Below, piece after piece: positions 29,086-38,057 of a stretch of 64,000 nucleotides of DNA. A model generated the notes under the pieces. It saw only the letters and a list, made by a program, of their open reading frames with translations. It was not told the origin of the DNA and did no database searches. Where the stretch lies: NCBI GenBank assembly GCA_943788055.1, contig CALSOU010000012.1:62001-126000 (forward strand), written 5' to 3'. The stretch is from an uncultured Saprospiraceae bacterium. Its GTDB lineage: Bacteria > Bacteroidota > Bacteroidia > Chitinophagales > Saprospiraceae. Position 1 is the stretch's first letter; every line of letters begins with the position of its first letter. The translations under genes were made by a program, and so were the position numbers.

Positions 29086-29487
29086 ATGAAACAGTACACT
29101 AGTAAGATATTCATATTACTTGGGATATATGTGCTTGTTTTAGGCGCTTGTAGTGACTATGACGAAAAGGCAATTGCAGTATCTGGAGTATATGATAGTT
29201 ATGTCGTCAATGGAAATTATGATTTTGAATTGACGATATCACTCGACAGAAATGACGATGTCACGATAGAGGGACTTTGGGATGATTACGATTGGGAGTT
29301 TGTTCGAGCAGACCTTGATGATAGAGGACATGGAACAATAGATTTTGACATTCGTTCTCAGCAGGTTTATGGTGGTCCAAGATTATGGGGTGAAGGTATA
29401 TGGATCAACGGTTACTTCCAGCTAGACTATAAAATTGATTGGGGGCCAGAAACTATCCGCTATAGAATGATCGCCAATCAATACTAG
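29086..29487 (+). CDS. Small lipoprotein of unknown function
   Basis: A 133-residue protein with a signal peptide and a lipobox VLGAC (Cys22 region). The mature part is acidic and rich in Asp, Trp and Tyr (YDFELTISLDRNDDVTIEGL, LWGEGIWINGYF), suggesting a small beta-sandwich. I recognise no family. It stands alone on the plus strand among minus-strand genes and has its own terminator, which overlaps the end of the mutA-like gene. Confidence 0.65.
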   Translation: MKQYTSKIFILLGIYVLVLGACSDYDEKAIAVSGVYDSYVVNGNYDFELTISLDRNDDVTIEGLWDDYDWEFVRADLDDRGHGTIDFDIRSQQVYGGPRLWGEGIWINGYFQLDYKIDWGPETIRYRMIANQY

Positions 29488-29569
29488 CGCACGCTGTAAA
29501 AAAATAAACTTTAAGGAAAAAGAACCCCGCACCACCCATTTGACACTTTGAAAAACTAGCGTGGTTAAT

Positions 29570-29633
29570 GTAGGCCGGGATGATCACATTTTTTAGAAAA
29601 TGACTCTCTCGATCAAACCTGGCCTACTTTTTT
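29570..29633 (+). terminator. Terminator of the small lipoprotein gene
   Basis: GTAGGCC at 29570-29576 pairs with GGCCTAC at 29621-29627, extended by GG/CC and GATC/GATC with one mismatch and an internal loop; six T residues follow at 29628-29633. The right arm lies within the last codons of the minus-strand mutA-like gene. Confidence 0.65.
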
Positions 29634-30623
29634 CCACGCTGTTGAAGCTATTTCTTCACCTATTCTAGATATCTGATGACTTCCCAAATAGGCATGGCGA
29701 TAATTTTCCATTAGACTTTCCATCTTCAGTAGGTGCTGAATATTTCTGCTTATTCTTCTGTGAAAACGATTATTCTCGGTATCTGCCGGTCCGATATGGA
29801 CTAAATCATAGCTTGCTGTCACAGCTGTAAGACCTTTGCTCGCTAGCGCAATGTATTGACGCTCTAGCGTTTCATCTGCGATAATATTACACTTTGCGTG
29901 TACTTTAAGGGGGATTGCTTCCAATGAAAATCCCTCAATAATTTGTTCCCAAATAATATCTAGTGCTTGCTTTATTGCGATTTCTCGAATAATGTCTGTG
30001 GATAATTTTCTATTGATCACAATTTTTTCAGCTGCCTTTTGACGTTGCAAATTGCTATTGAGACTATCGAGATAATCGACGATCTTATTCGTGATATTGC
30101 TTAATTGTTCAACAACATGGTGAGCATCAAGATTGTAATATCTAAGAAGTGGAATTTCTTGTTCATTCAGTTGGCTGATCTGTGCCGAACTGAGCTTATC
30201 AGTTGAAATATAGAAATGTTGTTTTCCTTTATGCTCAAGGAACTTTAGCAAATTTTCCAACTGATTTTCAGTAGGTTGAATCGAAAAGTGAAAATAAGTC
30301 TTGAGATATTCAAAGAAGACACCTTCAAAAATAGAACCATCATGCAATTCTTCGGCGTGATCCAAAATCAGACCATCAATACCTCCATTTAGGGCTTCCA
30401 AAATATCAGCCTGGTCGTGCTCTTTTAGGGAAAATCGGTCGGCAACTGTCCAAGAACTAGTTGCTCTTCTACCAGTTTCATGTTTTAATCTTCGCTCAAA
30501 AAATGGATCGGTATGAAGATTCTCGTCGATCTTCACGTACTTTTCCAATAAAATGCTTGTTTTTAGCTCTTTCTGAAGTTGATCTAACCAAGATTCATAT
30601 GAAATGTCTGGAAAATCTTGCAT
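29613..30623 (-). CDS. Short methylmalonyl-CoA mutase small-subunit-like protein (MutA-like)
   Basis: A 336-residue protein related to the non-catalytic beta subunit of methylmalonyl-CoA mutase. The end (ASYDLVHIGPADTENNRFHRRISRNIQ...ESHLMENYRH-like segment, then GSHQISRIGEEIA) fits the TIM-barrel part of the family. Full-length MutA is above 600 residues, so the C-terminal B12-like domain is absent. The start overlaps the ettA stop by one base (TAATG), which couples the two. It could be a structural partner for MutB encoded elsewhere, or a remnant being kept for an unknown reason. Confidence 0.65.
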   Translation of the reverse strand: MQDFPDISYESWLDQLQKELKTSILLEKYVKIDENLHTDPFFERRLKHETGRRATSSWTVADRFSLKEHDQADILEALNGGIDGLILDHAEELHDGSIFEGVFFEYLKTYFHFSIQPTENQLENLLKFLEHKGKQHFYISTDKLSSAQISQLNEQEIPLLRYYNLDAHHVVEQLSNITNKIVDYLDSLNSNLQRQKAAEKIVINRKLSTDIIREIAIKQALDIIWEQIIEGFSLEAIPLKVHAKCNIIADETLERQYIALASKGLTAVTASYDLVHIGPADTENNRFHRRISRNIQHLLKMESLMENYRHAYLGSHQISRIGEEIASTAWKKVGQV

Positions 30624-32293
30624 TATATCATCTTTTTGAATCTAGGACGTTTTGGAGCTTGATCTCCCAGTCGTTCTTTTTTGTTTTTTTCATAATCTGA
30701 GAAGTTTCCTTCAAAAAATACGACTTGAGAATCGTCCTCGTAGGCTAATATATGCGTAGCAAGTCGATCAATAAACCATCTATCATGTGAAATTACAAGC
30801 ACACAACCAGCAAAAGATTCTATTGCTTCCTCAAGTGCTCTTAGAGTATTGACATCGATATCATTAGTGGGCTCATCCAAAAGCAGAACATTTCCACCAG
30901 ATTTTAGTGTGATTGCTAGATGAACCCGATTACGTTCTCCACCAGATAAGACACCTATTTTCTTTTGTTGGTCTCCACCTGCAAAATTGAATCGACTGAT
31001 GTACGCTCTCGCGTTAAGCTCTTTGTTACCTATAGTTATAAGCTCATTTCCACCACTTATTACTTCATATATTGTTTTGTCTGGCACTAAGTCTTCGTGT
31101 GATTGATCAACATATGCTATTTGAACAGTTTCACCAATTGATACACTACCTGAGTCGGGCTGTTCTTTACCCATGATCATTCTGAAAAGGGTAGACTTAC
31201 CAACTCCATTTGGTCCTACGATACCAACAATTGCATTTTTAGGAATTGAGCAGGTGAGATTATCAATGAGAATGCGATCACCATAACCTTTTGTAACCCC
31301 TTCGATTTCTATTACTTTATCACCCAATCGAGGGCCTGGTGGTATAAAAAGCTCTAGTTTAGCTTCGCGCTCTTTTGACTCTTGTGAAGCCATTTTATCG
31401 TATGCGTTAAGACGTGCTTTACCTTTGGACTGCCGGGCTTTTTGCCCCATACGTATCCATTCAAGTTCGCGATCTAGCGCTTTTTTTCGTTTGGACTCCG
31501 TCTTTTCTTCTTGAGCCAAACGTTTCGTTTTTTGCTCTAGCCAACTACTGTAGTTTCCTTCATAAGGGATCCCCTCTCCTCGATCAAGTTCCAGTATCCA
31601 TCCGGCAACATTGTCCAAGAAATAACGATCGTGTGTAACTGCGATAACTGTTCCAGGAAAGTTTGCCAAATATTGCTCTAGCCAATGCACACTTTCAGCA
31701 TCCAAATGGTTGGTTGGCTCATCAAGAAGCAATATATCGGGTTGGCTTAGAAGTAGTCTACATAATGCAACTCTTCTTCGCTCTCCACCTGATAAGACTT
31801 TTATTTTAGCATCTTCTGGTGGACAACGCAGTGATTCCATAGCCGTACCTAATTTATGGTCTAGTTCCCATGCATTGAAGTGGTCCATTTTTTCCATCAA
31901 TGCTCCTTGAACCTCAATGGTTTTCATCATTTCGTCATCACTCATCGGTTCAGCTAGCTTCAAGTTGATAGCATCGTATTCCTTGATTACATCAACTATG
32001 TGCTGAACTCCTTCCTCGACTACTTCTCTGACAGTCTTTGATTCATCTAATTCTGGTTCTTGTTCGAGAAATCCAATCTTATATTCTCCATCAAAAAAGA
32101 CTTTTCCTTGATAGTTGTTATCTAATCCCGCAATGATCTTTAGCAAACTCGATTTTCCAGAGCCATTAAGACCTAAAACACCAATTTTTGCTCCGTAGTA
32201 AAAGGAGAGCCATATATTCTTGAGAACAGTTTTTGAAGGAGGAAAGGTCTTAGTAACGCCCTCCATTGCAAAAATCACTTTGTTATCTGACAT
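30623..32293 (-). CDS. ettA: ABC-F protein EttA, translational throttle
   Basis: EttA binds the ribosomal E site and couples the first peptide bonds to the ATP/ADP level. The 556-residue protein has two ATPase modules: Walker A GLNGSGKSS near 44 and GPNGVGKST near 360, with LSGGERRR and LSGGERNR signatures, and the arm/linker region between them rich in Lys/Arg/Glu (KRLAQEEKTESKRKKALDRE). No membrane segment is present, as expected. Upstream gene of the mutA-like gene in a coupled pair. Confidence 0.94.
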   Translation of the reverse strand: MSDNKVIFAMEGVTKTFPPSKTVLKNIWLSFYYGAKIGVLGLNGSGKSSLLKIIAGLDNNYQGKVFFDGEYKIGFLEQEPELDESKTVREVVEEGVQHIVDVIKEYDAINLKLAEPMSDDEMMKTIEVQGALMEKMDHFNAWELDHKLGTAMESLRCPPEDAKIKVLSGGERRRVALCRLLLSQPDILLLDEPTNHLDAESVHWLEQYLANFPGTVIAVTHDRYFLDNVAGWILELDRGEGIPYEGNYSSWLEQKTKRLAQEEKTESKRKKALDRELEWIRMGQKARQSKGKARLNAYDKMASQESKEREAKLELFIPPGPRLGDKVIEIEGVTKGYGDRILIDNLTCSIPKNAIVGIVGPNGVGKSTLFRMIMGKEQPDSGSVSIGETVQIAYVDQSHEDLVPDKTIYEVISGGNELITIGNKELNARAYISRFNFAGGDQQKKIGVLSGGERNRVHLAITLKSGGNVLLLDEPTNDIDVNTLRALEEAIESFAGCVLVISHDRWFIDRLATHILAYEDDSQVVFFEGNFSDYEKNKKERLGDQAPKRPRFKKMI

Positions 32294-32436
32294 GTTTAAT
32301 TTTGTTTAGAACGTAAAAATAAAGGAAAAAGAGTAACTATCAAGTTTTGCTTATTCCTCTTTATCCCATTTGTTTTTTCTAGTATGCTAGAGTGGAAGCC
32401 CTTCATAGAAGTAAGAGTTTACCGCATTTAGTAAGC

Positions 32437-33462
32437 TTATTTTATTCTTAGAACCGAGTTGGGGATAATACCGGTCTTATAACTTACCTTCTCATTACCG
32501 TTTTGGTCTAGAACATAAAGGGTTCCTTGGCTTTGGTAGTCTAAAGCATCGCACACAAAAATATCACCAGTAAATTCATCTATATCCAGACCATAAGGAG
32601 ATGTTGCTTCGCTGAATATTTTATTAACTTCTTGGGTATTTGGATCATAGGTATATAATCCATCCGCCAATAGAAACAGTTGCCCATCATTAGCTCGTAT
32701 TTTTGGTCCAAAACCCGAGATTTCTGAAATTGGAAGAGAATTTACTTCTACATTAAAGTCCGCAAGATTGATCGAGCCAATTTGAATTGGTTCATTGAAT
32801 CCTCCCCCTCCTACAACATATAGTTTATCGCCGCTTATCGCAACTGAATTGGGAGAATCCACAATTTCAATTTCTTGTGTTCTTTCTCGGGTTTCAATAT
32901 CGTAAACGTAGACTTTATTGTCGGGAGCTGAGAATTCTCCGCTATGTGCAACAAATACTTTGTCGTGATAATGTGACAATTCAGTAGTAGGGCCAGTTGA
33001 GTCTATTCGTTCGATGGTGTTGTCAACGAGGTTCAATAGATGTAGACCGTTGAAAGCGTCGTTTATCCACATTTCAGTCCCTATGATGATCCCATTTTTT
33101 GGATTCCCAGCAATATCTATCGTGGTAGTTCTTTGCAGGTCTATGGTGTTGAGAATTTTAACTGATCCTGGTAAGTTTGTAAGCATAAAAATTTTGTCAT
33201 CTTTTTGGATGAGCTGCTGTAATACATCGCCGACAGGTTCGGAGTTATAGCGCGTATACGCTTGGAGATCGGTTGTATCTGTGTCGGTATTTATATAAGT
33301 GATATTGCCATTTGCGTTTTGGAACTGCCCCTCACATGAAACCAATAGATCTCGATCGGCAAGGGTTTTAAATTTAACTTGTTCCATGGGCTCAGGGTCA
33401 CAAGAAGTAATAAAAAGTACTGTTACCAAAAACAGTAAAGGGTACATAACAGGAATTTTCAT
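32437..33462 (-). CDS. Surface beta-propeller lipoprotein, YncE/DUF5074 type (BtuG-like)
   Basis: A 341-residue lipoprotein with a lipobox FITSC (Cys20 or nearby). The mature part is a run of about seven beta-propeller blades of the YncE/DUF5074 kind (SVKILNTIDLQRTTTIDI, KVYVYDIETRERTQEIEI, GTLYVLDQNGNEKVSY). It starts 10 bases after the TonB receptor gene, in the same operon. In Bacteroides the BtuG lipoprotein is a beta-propeller that captures vitamin B12 for BtuB and is encoded beside it; the same arrangement here, together with meaB and a mutA-like gene, points to B12 uptake. The substrate assignment is an inference. Confidence 0.75.
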   Translation of the reverse strand: MKIPVMYPLLFLVTVLFITSCDPEPMEQVKFKTLADRDLLVSCEGQFQNANGNITYINTDTDTTDLQAYTRYNSEPVGDVLQQLIQKDDKIFMLTNLPGSVKILNTIDLQRTTTIDIAGNPKNGIIIGTEMWINDAFNGLHLLNLVDNTIERIDSTGPTTELSHYHDKVFVAHSGEFSAPDNKVYVYDIETRERTQEIEIVDSPNSVAISGDKLYVVGGGGFNEPIQIGSINLADFNVEVNSLPISEISGFGPKIRANDGQLFLLADGLYTYDPNTQEVNKIFSEATSPYGLDIDEFTGDIFVCDALDYQSQGTLYVLDQNGNEKVSYKTGIIPNSVLRIK

Positions 33463-33472
33463 CGTTTATTTT

Positions 33473-35299
33473 TTATAATTGGGATGATAAGCCAATTTCC
33501 ATCTGTCTCTGAGGCTGATAGAATCCGGCTTGATGTTGGTAAATGGCATTAGTTATATTTTGGATGGTAAAAGTGGCTAATAATTTTCGATTGCCCTTGT
33601 TGGAAAGTTCATATCTGAATTGACTATCCAATAGAAAGAAGGAATTCAACGATTGCGAGTTATCTTGGTTGGTGAATCGGGCACTTGAGATTATTCCTGA
33701 GTTGGTCCAACTCCACTTTAAGCCTTTGAGGGTTATTGAAGTTGTGATTTTATGGATGGGTGTGTATATAAGTTGTTTTCCAAAAAATGGGCTAGTAGAA
33801 TTATAATTGATCGAGCGATTGAAATAGTAGTGTTGGGAAAGCTTCAGTCCTAGGTTTTTGGTAAGTTCTAAATGGTAGTCAAGTATAAATTGTGCTCCAT
33901 ATGACCGAACTCGTGATACATTTCGGGGTCCCCAGAAGCTACCTTGTTGAACCCATTGAATAAAATTTTCAGTCTGTCTGTAATATGAAAGAGACCTAAA
34001 ATCAATCATACCAATTCTTATACCATATCCACTTACGACTTTCCAAGCGTCTTCAGGAAGTAGATTACTATTTCCACCTGGAGACCAATACAGATCATTT
34101 AAAGTTGGAAACCTCAAAGCTCTTTGAAGTTGAAAATGAAAATTGTATTTAGTTGATTGGTATTTCCACTCTATCGATGGTAAAAAGCTATGTTTTTGGC
34201 TAAAGGTATTTTGATAAACATAATTACCACCAAGGATGAACTGATGATATTTATATCGAAACTTGAGAGTATTAGTGAGATTTGATTGTGTTAATGCCGC
34301 AGCAGGTTCCACAAAATTAGGATGAGATCCGTTTGTTGATTTCAGTTGCCACCAGATGTGAAAGCTAAGGCTTTTGGATAATTTCATTTCAGTAGTTGTT
34401 TGGGAAATCAAGCTATGGGCAAGACCAAGATCGTCGACAAAGGTGTTGGTGAATTTTATTTCATCAAGTAGGTAGGCAAATTGCTGACGGAAATCAATGC
34501 CTTGGAAACTTCTTTCTAGACCAAGTTGAGTTCGTAGTTGCCGATCATTTTGAACATCATTGTTTCCATTTCCACCAAAAGATGCAGGTATTTCACGGAA
34601 TGACTCCACATACCAAACGGATGGCTGAATATACCACTTGTTAGCTTGAAAGAACCCATCGTAGATTACTTGTCCACAGTTCTGTCGAGCGTATTGCATG
34701 TTGTAGTTTGACCATCCTAAATCGACTTTATACTTATTTTGTGCAGTGAGCCCAACCCAAGATATTTTATGACTATATTTTTTTTGGACTTCCGTCCAAG
34801 AACCAGAAAACTCATGGTTATGCAAGCTGTTATATCGATATGTAGTTCTCAACTGTTGTTCCTCTGGAATCTTATTTTTTAAAGAGATTTGACCTCCTAT
34901 CGCCGTCTGCTCGAGAGAGGAGATATAGAGAATGTGACTTTCGTCAAAAAGTGGTAATGCCAACAGTGAGATGTCTGATATACCAAGCATGGGATTAGAG
35001 ATTTGTACTCCCTTCCACAGGACGCTCGATTGATTTGAAGTCGCACCCATTATTTGCATGGTGGAAGATTGACCTGGGGCATAGTTTCGAACATATGCGC
35101 CACTGTTTAGCAGCAGAGTGGCTTCGGTGCTAATTCCTAGTTGGTCACGTGCCACATCTGAAAAAGGAGAAGATTCTCCTATTCTTGATGCTGCAATTTC
35201 TATCGTATCGACATCATAGTTCTTTAGCTTTTGACCACTTAAAGGCATTAAACTTAGGCGTAGTACCATACAGATAATGGCTATATTGGCGACTTTCAT
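33473..35299 (-). CDS. TonB-dependent outer-membrane receptor, BtuB-like
   Basis: A 608-residue receptor. After the signal peptide (1-23, ...MPLSGQ) a TonB-box-like DTIEIAAS occurs, close to the BtuB box DTLVVTA. The plug (about 45-150) contains NSGAYVRNYAPGQSSTMQIMG and the barrel ends in an aromatic/hydrophobic strand. Size matches BtuB (about 600) rather than the 1000-residue SusC type. It is the first gene of a two-gene operon with the propeller lipoprotein. I looked for a cobalamin riboswitch upstream and did not find one; the leader is almost absent (see promoter). Confidence 0.78.
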   Translation of the reverse strand: MKVANIAIICMVLRLSLMPLSGQKLKNYDVDTIEIAASRIGESSPFSDVARDQLGISTEATLLLNSGAYVRNYAPGQSSTMQIMGATSNQSSVLWKGVQISNPMLGISDISLLALPLFDESHILYISSLEQTAIGGQISLKNKIPEEQQLRTTYRYNSLHNHEFSGSWTEVQKKYSHKISWVGLTAQNKYKVDLGWSNYNMQYARQNCGQVIYDGFFQANKWYIQPSVWYVESFREIPASFGGNGNNDVQNDRQLRTQLGLERSFQGIDFRQQFAYLLDEIKFTNTFVDDLGLAHSLISQTTTEMKLSKSLSFHIWWQLKSTNGSHPNFVEPAAALTQSNLTNTLKFRYKYHQFILGGNYVYQNTFSQKHSFLPSIEWKYQSTKYNFHFQLQRALRFPTLNDLYWSPGGNSNLLPEDAWKVVSGYGIRIGMIDFRSLSYYRQTENFIQWVQQGSFWGPRNVSRVRSYGAQFILDYHLELTKNLGLKLSQHYYFNRSINYNSTSPFFGKQLIYTPIHKITTSITLKGLKWSWTNSGIISSARFTNQDNSQSLNSFFLLDSQFRYELSNKGNRKLLATFTIQNITNAIYQHQAGFYQPQRQMEIGLSSQL

Positions 35300-35303
35300 G
35301 GCG

Positions 35304-35311
35304 CAAAGGTA
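35304..35311 (-). promoter_or_regulatory. -7 element of the BtuB-like receptor gene; leaderless transcript likely
   Basis: On the minus strand TACCTTTG fits TAnnTTTG exactly and ends only 5 bases before the ATG at 35299. Transcription would start at or within 1-2 bases of the A of the start codon. Confidence 0.5.
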
Positions 35312-35440
35312 GAGCTAATATTGAGATCTCTTACATTATATTGAATAACAACAAGCTGTACTTTTCCACCGATGCAGATTTTCGCGAAACGCTGGTGATC
35401 CGAAGCCTTTTGGCAACTTCTAAAATTCAATTAATACTTG

Positions 35441-35448
35441 TACATTTG
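35441..35448 (+). promoter_or_regulatory. Candidate -7 element of the PBP1A operon
   Basis: TACATTTG fits TAnnTTTG and would give a leader of about 30 bases before the ATG at 35483. The only TTG upstream (35410-35412) is 28 bases away, longer than the usual 19-20. Confidence 0.45.
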
Positions 35449-35482
35449 TTTCTTTACTCCCGAGTAGTGAGTAGCTTTTGAT

Positions 35483-38053
35483 ATGAAGAAATATTGGGAA
35501 AAATACAAGTCGCTGTTGATCAAATTGTTGTGGATAGGGATGCTATCTGGAATAGCCATTCTTGCGTTTTTTTTAGTAGCTGCTAGTTGGGATATTCCCT
35601 CTTTTGAAACGCTCGAGAATCCGGAATATGATTCAGCATCGGTCATTTATTCAAATGATGAGACCATATTTGGAACTTATTATATAGAGAACAGACTTCC
35701 TGTAGAGTACGATGATTTGCCAACATCAATGATTTCGGCGCTCGTATCAACAGAAGATGCGAGATTTCATGAGCATAATGGAATTGATATTCGAGCACTT
35801 GGTCGTGTTGCGATAAAAACAGTTCTACTTGGGCAAGATTCAGGTGGCGGAGGTTCTACAATCACTCAGCAGCTTGCTAAACTACTATTTAAACGCCCCA
35901 ATCTTCGCGGCAAGAATAAATTTAGTAGAATAATAGCTTTGGTCCAAGTAAAATTTAAGGAATGGCTCACGGCTGTAAGGCTGGAAAAGCAGTACACGAA
36001 AGAGGAGATCATGACAATGTATCTCAATAAGTTCGAATTTATCAACGGAGCACACGGTGTTTACGCAGCTGCTGAAACATATTTCAATAAGCCCCTTGAT
36101 TCAATGAGAGTAGAGGAGAACGCAGTTCTTGTTGGAATGCTAAAAAACCCGAGTCTGTACAACCCGATAAGATTTCCAGAGAAAGCTCAAAAGCGACGTA
36201 ATGTTGTGCTGAAGCAAATGGAAAGATATGGTGAGCTCACTACTGCTGAATATGATTCCTTAAAGTTGATAGAAATTGACATGTCTGATTTCAATCGCGA
36301 GACTCAATCTGAAGGTGTAGGTCCTTATTTTCGATCTGAGTTGACAAAATGGTTGAAAAGTCTACTAGCTAAAGAAGAGTACCGTAAAATAGACGGAACC
36401 GAATATAATATATATACAGACGGCTTAAAGATATACACTACAATAGATCTTGATTATCAACAAGCTGCTGAAGAGGCTGTAAATGAGCATATGAAAGGAT
36501 TGCAGGAAAGATACTTCGAACGGTGGAAAGGGAAAAATATCTTCACTTATGATGCGGAGGACAATCAAGAAGAAATAAGGAGGGAATCATTTGATAGACA
36601 TGTGCGAAATTCACAGAGATATAAGAAGTTATATTTTAGAATGATGAAGCCTTCCCTAGATGCGCTAAAGAATAAGTATCCTGATATTAGGACTGGACCG
36701 CTAATGATAAGATCACTAGTCCAAGTCAAAAATCCAGATAGAGACTTAAGGAGATTGGTACGAAAGACGATTGTTAACACTAGTGAAATAGACTTTCTAA
36801 AAAGTGTTCTTGATTCAAAACAGTTTGCGAAAGTGAAAGAAGATTATACTCTTTTTGATGCAAAATATGAAGAGGAGTTTAATACTCCGATCAAAATGAA
36901 AGTATTTGCATACAATGATGCAGGGGAGGAAGAACGGGAAATGACACCTTTAGATAGTGTTCTATATCACTATCAACATATGCAAATTGGGATGGTAAGT
37001 ATGGAGCCCGGAACTGGATATGTGAAGTCATGGGTTGGTGGAGTTAATCATAGGTATTTCAAGTACGACCATGTCAACTCTAGACGACAGGTTGGTTCCA
37101 CAATTAAGCCTTTTGTCTACGCTTCAGCAATCGCATTTTCTAATGTTTCACCGTGTCAAACTTTCGAGGATATTCAATATACCATTGCACCAGGAGATGA
37201 TGATTTTGATGTCACAGACGAATGGTCACCAGGAAATGCAAATGAGAAATTCTCAGGTAATCCTTATAATTTGTATCAAGGACTGCTTTACTCTAAGAAC
37301 AGCATATCCGTTCGAATACTGAAAGAGATGGGGACTGTTACTCTGGTGCGGGATTTATTAGATAATGTCGGAATCGATAAAGAGAAGAAACATCCTAATG
37401 GCGAAGCGATTGTTCCCTACGTTCCTTCTTTATGTTTGGGAGCACTGGATCTTACCGTGATGGAAATGGTAGGAGCATATGGAACGTGGGCAAATAATGG
37501 AACATATGTCGAACCAGTTTTCATGCAACGGATAGAAGATAAGAATGGTAAGGTGCTTTATTCGGCTGCACCGAAGAAGAAATTGGCAATCAATCCTACT
37601 TACAATCAAGTTATGGTTGATATGCTGCAGAACAATGTAGGTGGAAATTACAAGCTTGGTATAAAAAGCCAAGCTGGTGGAAAAACTGGAACGACCAATG
37701 ACTATGCAGATGGTTGGTTTATGGGTATCACTCCCAGTTTAGTTGTGGGAACTTGGGTAGGAGGAGATGATAAGTGGATTCGATTCTTTACATTACAAGA
37801 AGGGCAAGGATTCGTGATGGCAAGACCAGTTTTTCAGAAATTTATACAGAAGCTAGAAGTTGATCCTGAGATTGACTACGATGATGAGAAACAATTTCCA
37901 GAAAAGAATATGGCGGTCTTTGATCTAATAAACTGCGATAGGTATAAACAACTTAAACCAGAAGAAGAAGCTAACGAAAGGCAGCAAGAGGAAGTAGAGG
38001 TGCTGTTTGACGAAGACGAATTTGATGAAGAGTTTGACGAGGAATTTGAGTAA
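35483..38053 (+). CDS. Class A penicillin-binding protein (transglycosylase/transpeptidase)
   Basis: An 856-residue PBP1A-type enzyme. One N-terminal transmembrane helix (about 13-34), then the GT51 transglycosylase with the catalytic Glu in STEDARFHEHNGID near residue 92 and the GGSTITQQLAK motif near 128, then a long linker insertion (about 300-500, basic and variable), then the transpeptidase with the catalytic Ser539 in STIK, SKN near 610 and KTG at 734-736. The C-terminal tail is very acidic (EVEVLFDEDEFDEEFDEEFE). It polymerises and crosslinks peptidoglycan. First gene of an operon with the HEAT-cyclophilin and gcvT genes. Confidence 0.94.
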   Translation: MKKYWEKYKSLLIKLLWIGMLSGIAILAFFLVAASWDIPSFETLENPEYDSASVIYSNDETIFGTYYIENRLPVEYDDLPTSMISALVSTEDARFHEHNGIDIRALGRVAIKTVLLGQDSGGGGSTITQQLAKLLFKRPNLRGKNKFSRIIALVQVKFKEWLTAVRLEKQYTKEEIMTMYLNKFEFINGAHGVYAAAETYFNKPLDSMRVEENAVLVGMLKNPSLYNPIRFPEKAQKRRNVVLKQMERYGELTTAEYDSLKLIEIDMSDFNRETQSEGVGPYFRSELTKWLKSLLAKEEYRKIDGTEYNIYTDGLKIYTTIDLDYQQAAEEAVNEHMKGLQERYFERWKGKNIFTYDAEDNQEEIRRESFDRHVRNSQRYKKLYFRMMKPSLDALKNKYPDIRTGPLMIRSLVQVKNPDRDLRRLVRKTIVNTSEIDFLKSVLDSKQFAKVKEDYTLFDAKYEEEFNTPIKMKVFAYNDAGEEEREMTPLDSVLYHYQHMQIGMVSMEPGTGYVKSWVGGVNHRYFKYDHVNSRRQVGSTIKPFVYASAIAFSNVSPCQTFEDIQYTIAPGDDDFDVTDEWSPGNANEKFSGNPYNLYQGLLYSKNSISVRILKEMGTVTLVRDLLDNVGIDKEKKHPNGEAIVPYVPSLCLGALDLTVMEMVGAYGTWANNGTYVEPVFMQRIEDKNGKVLYSAAPKKKLAINPTYNQVMVDMLQNNVGGNYKLGIKSQAGGKTGTTNDYADGWFMGITPSLVVGTWVGGDDKWIRFFTLQEGQGFVMARPVFQKFIQKLEVDPEIDYDDEKQFPEKNMAVFDLINCDRYKQLKPEEEANERQQEEVEVLFDEDEFDEEFDEEFE

Positions 38054-38057
38054 AGTA

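Noticed and set aside
35300-35480. Cobalamin riboswitch upstream of the BtuB-like gene
   Set aside because: I could not find the conserved boxes of the B12 element on the minus strand and the likely promoter lies only 5 bases before the start codon, which leaves no room for an RNA switch.
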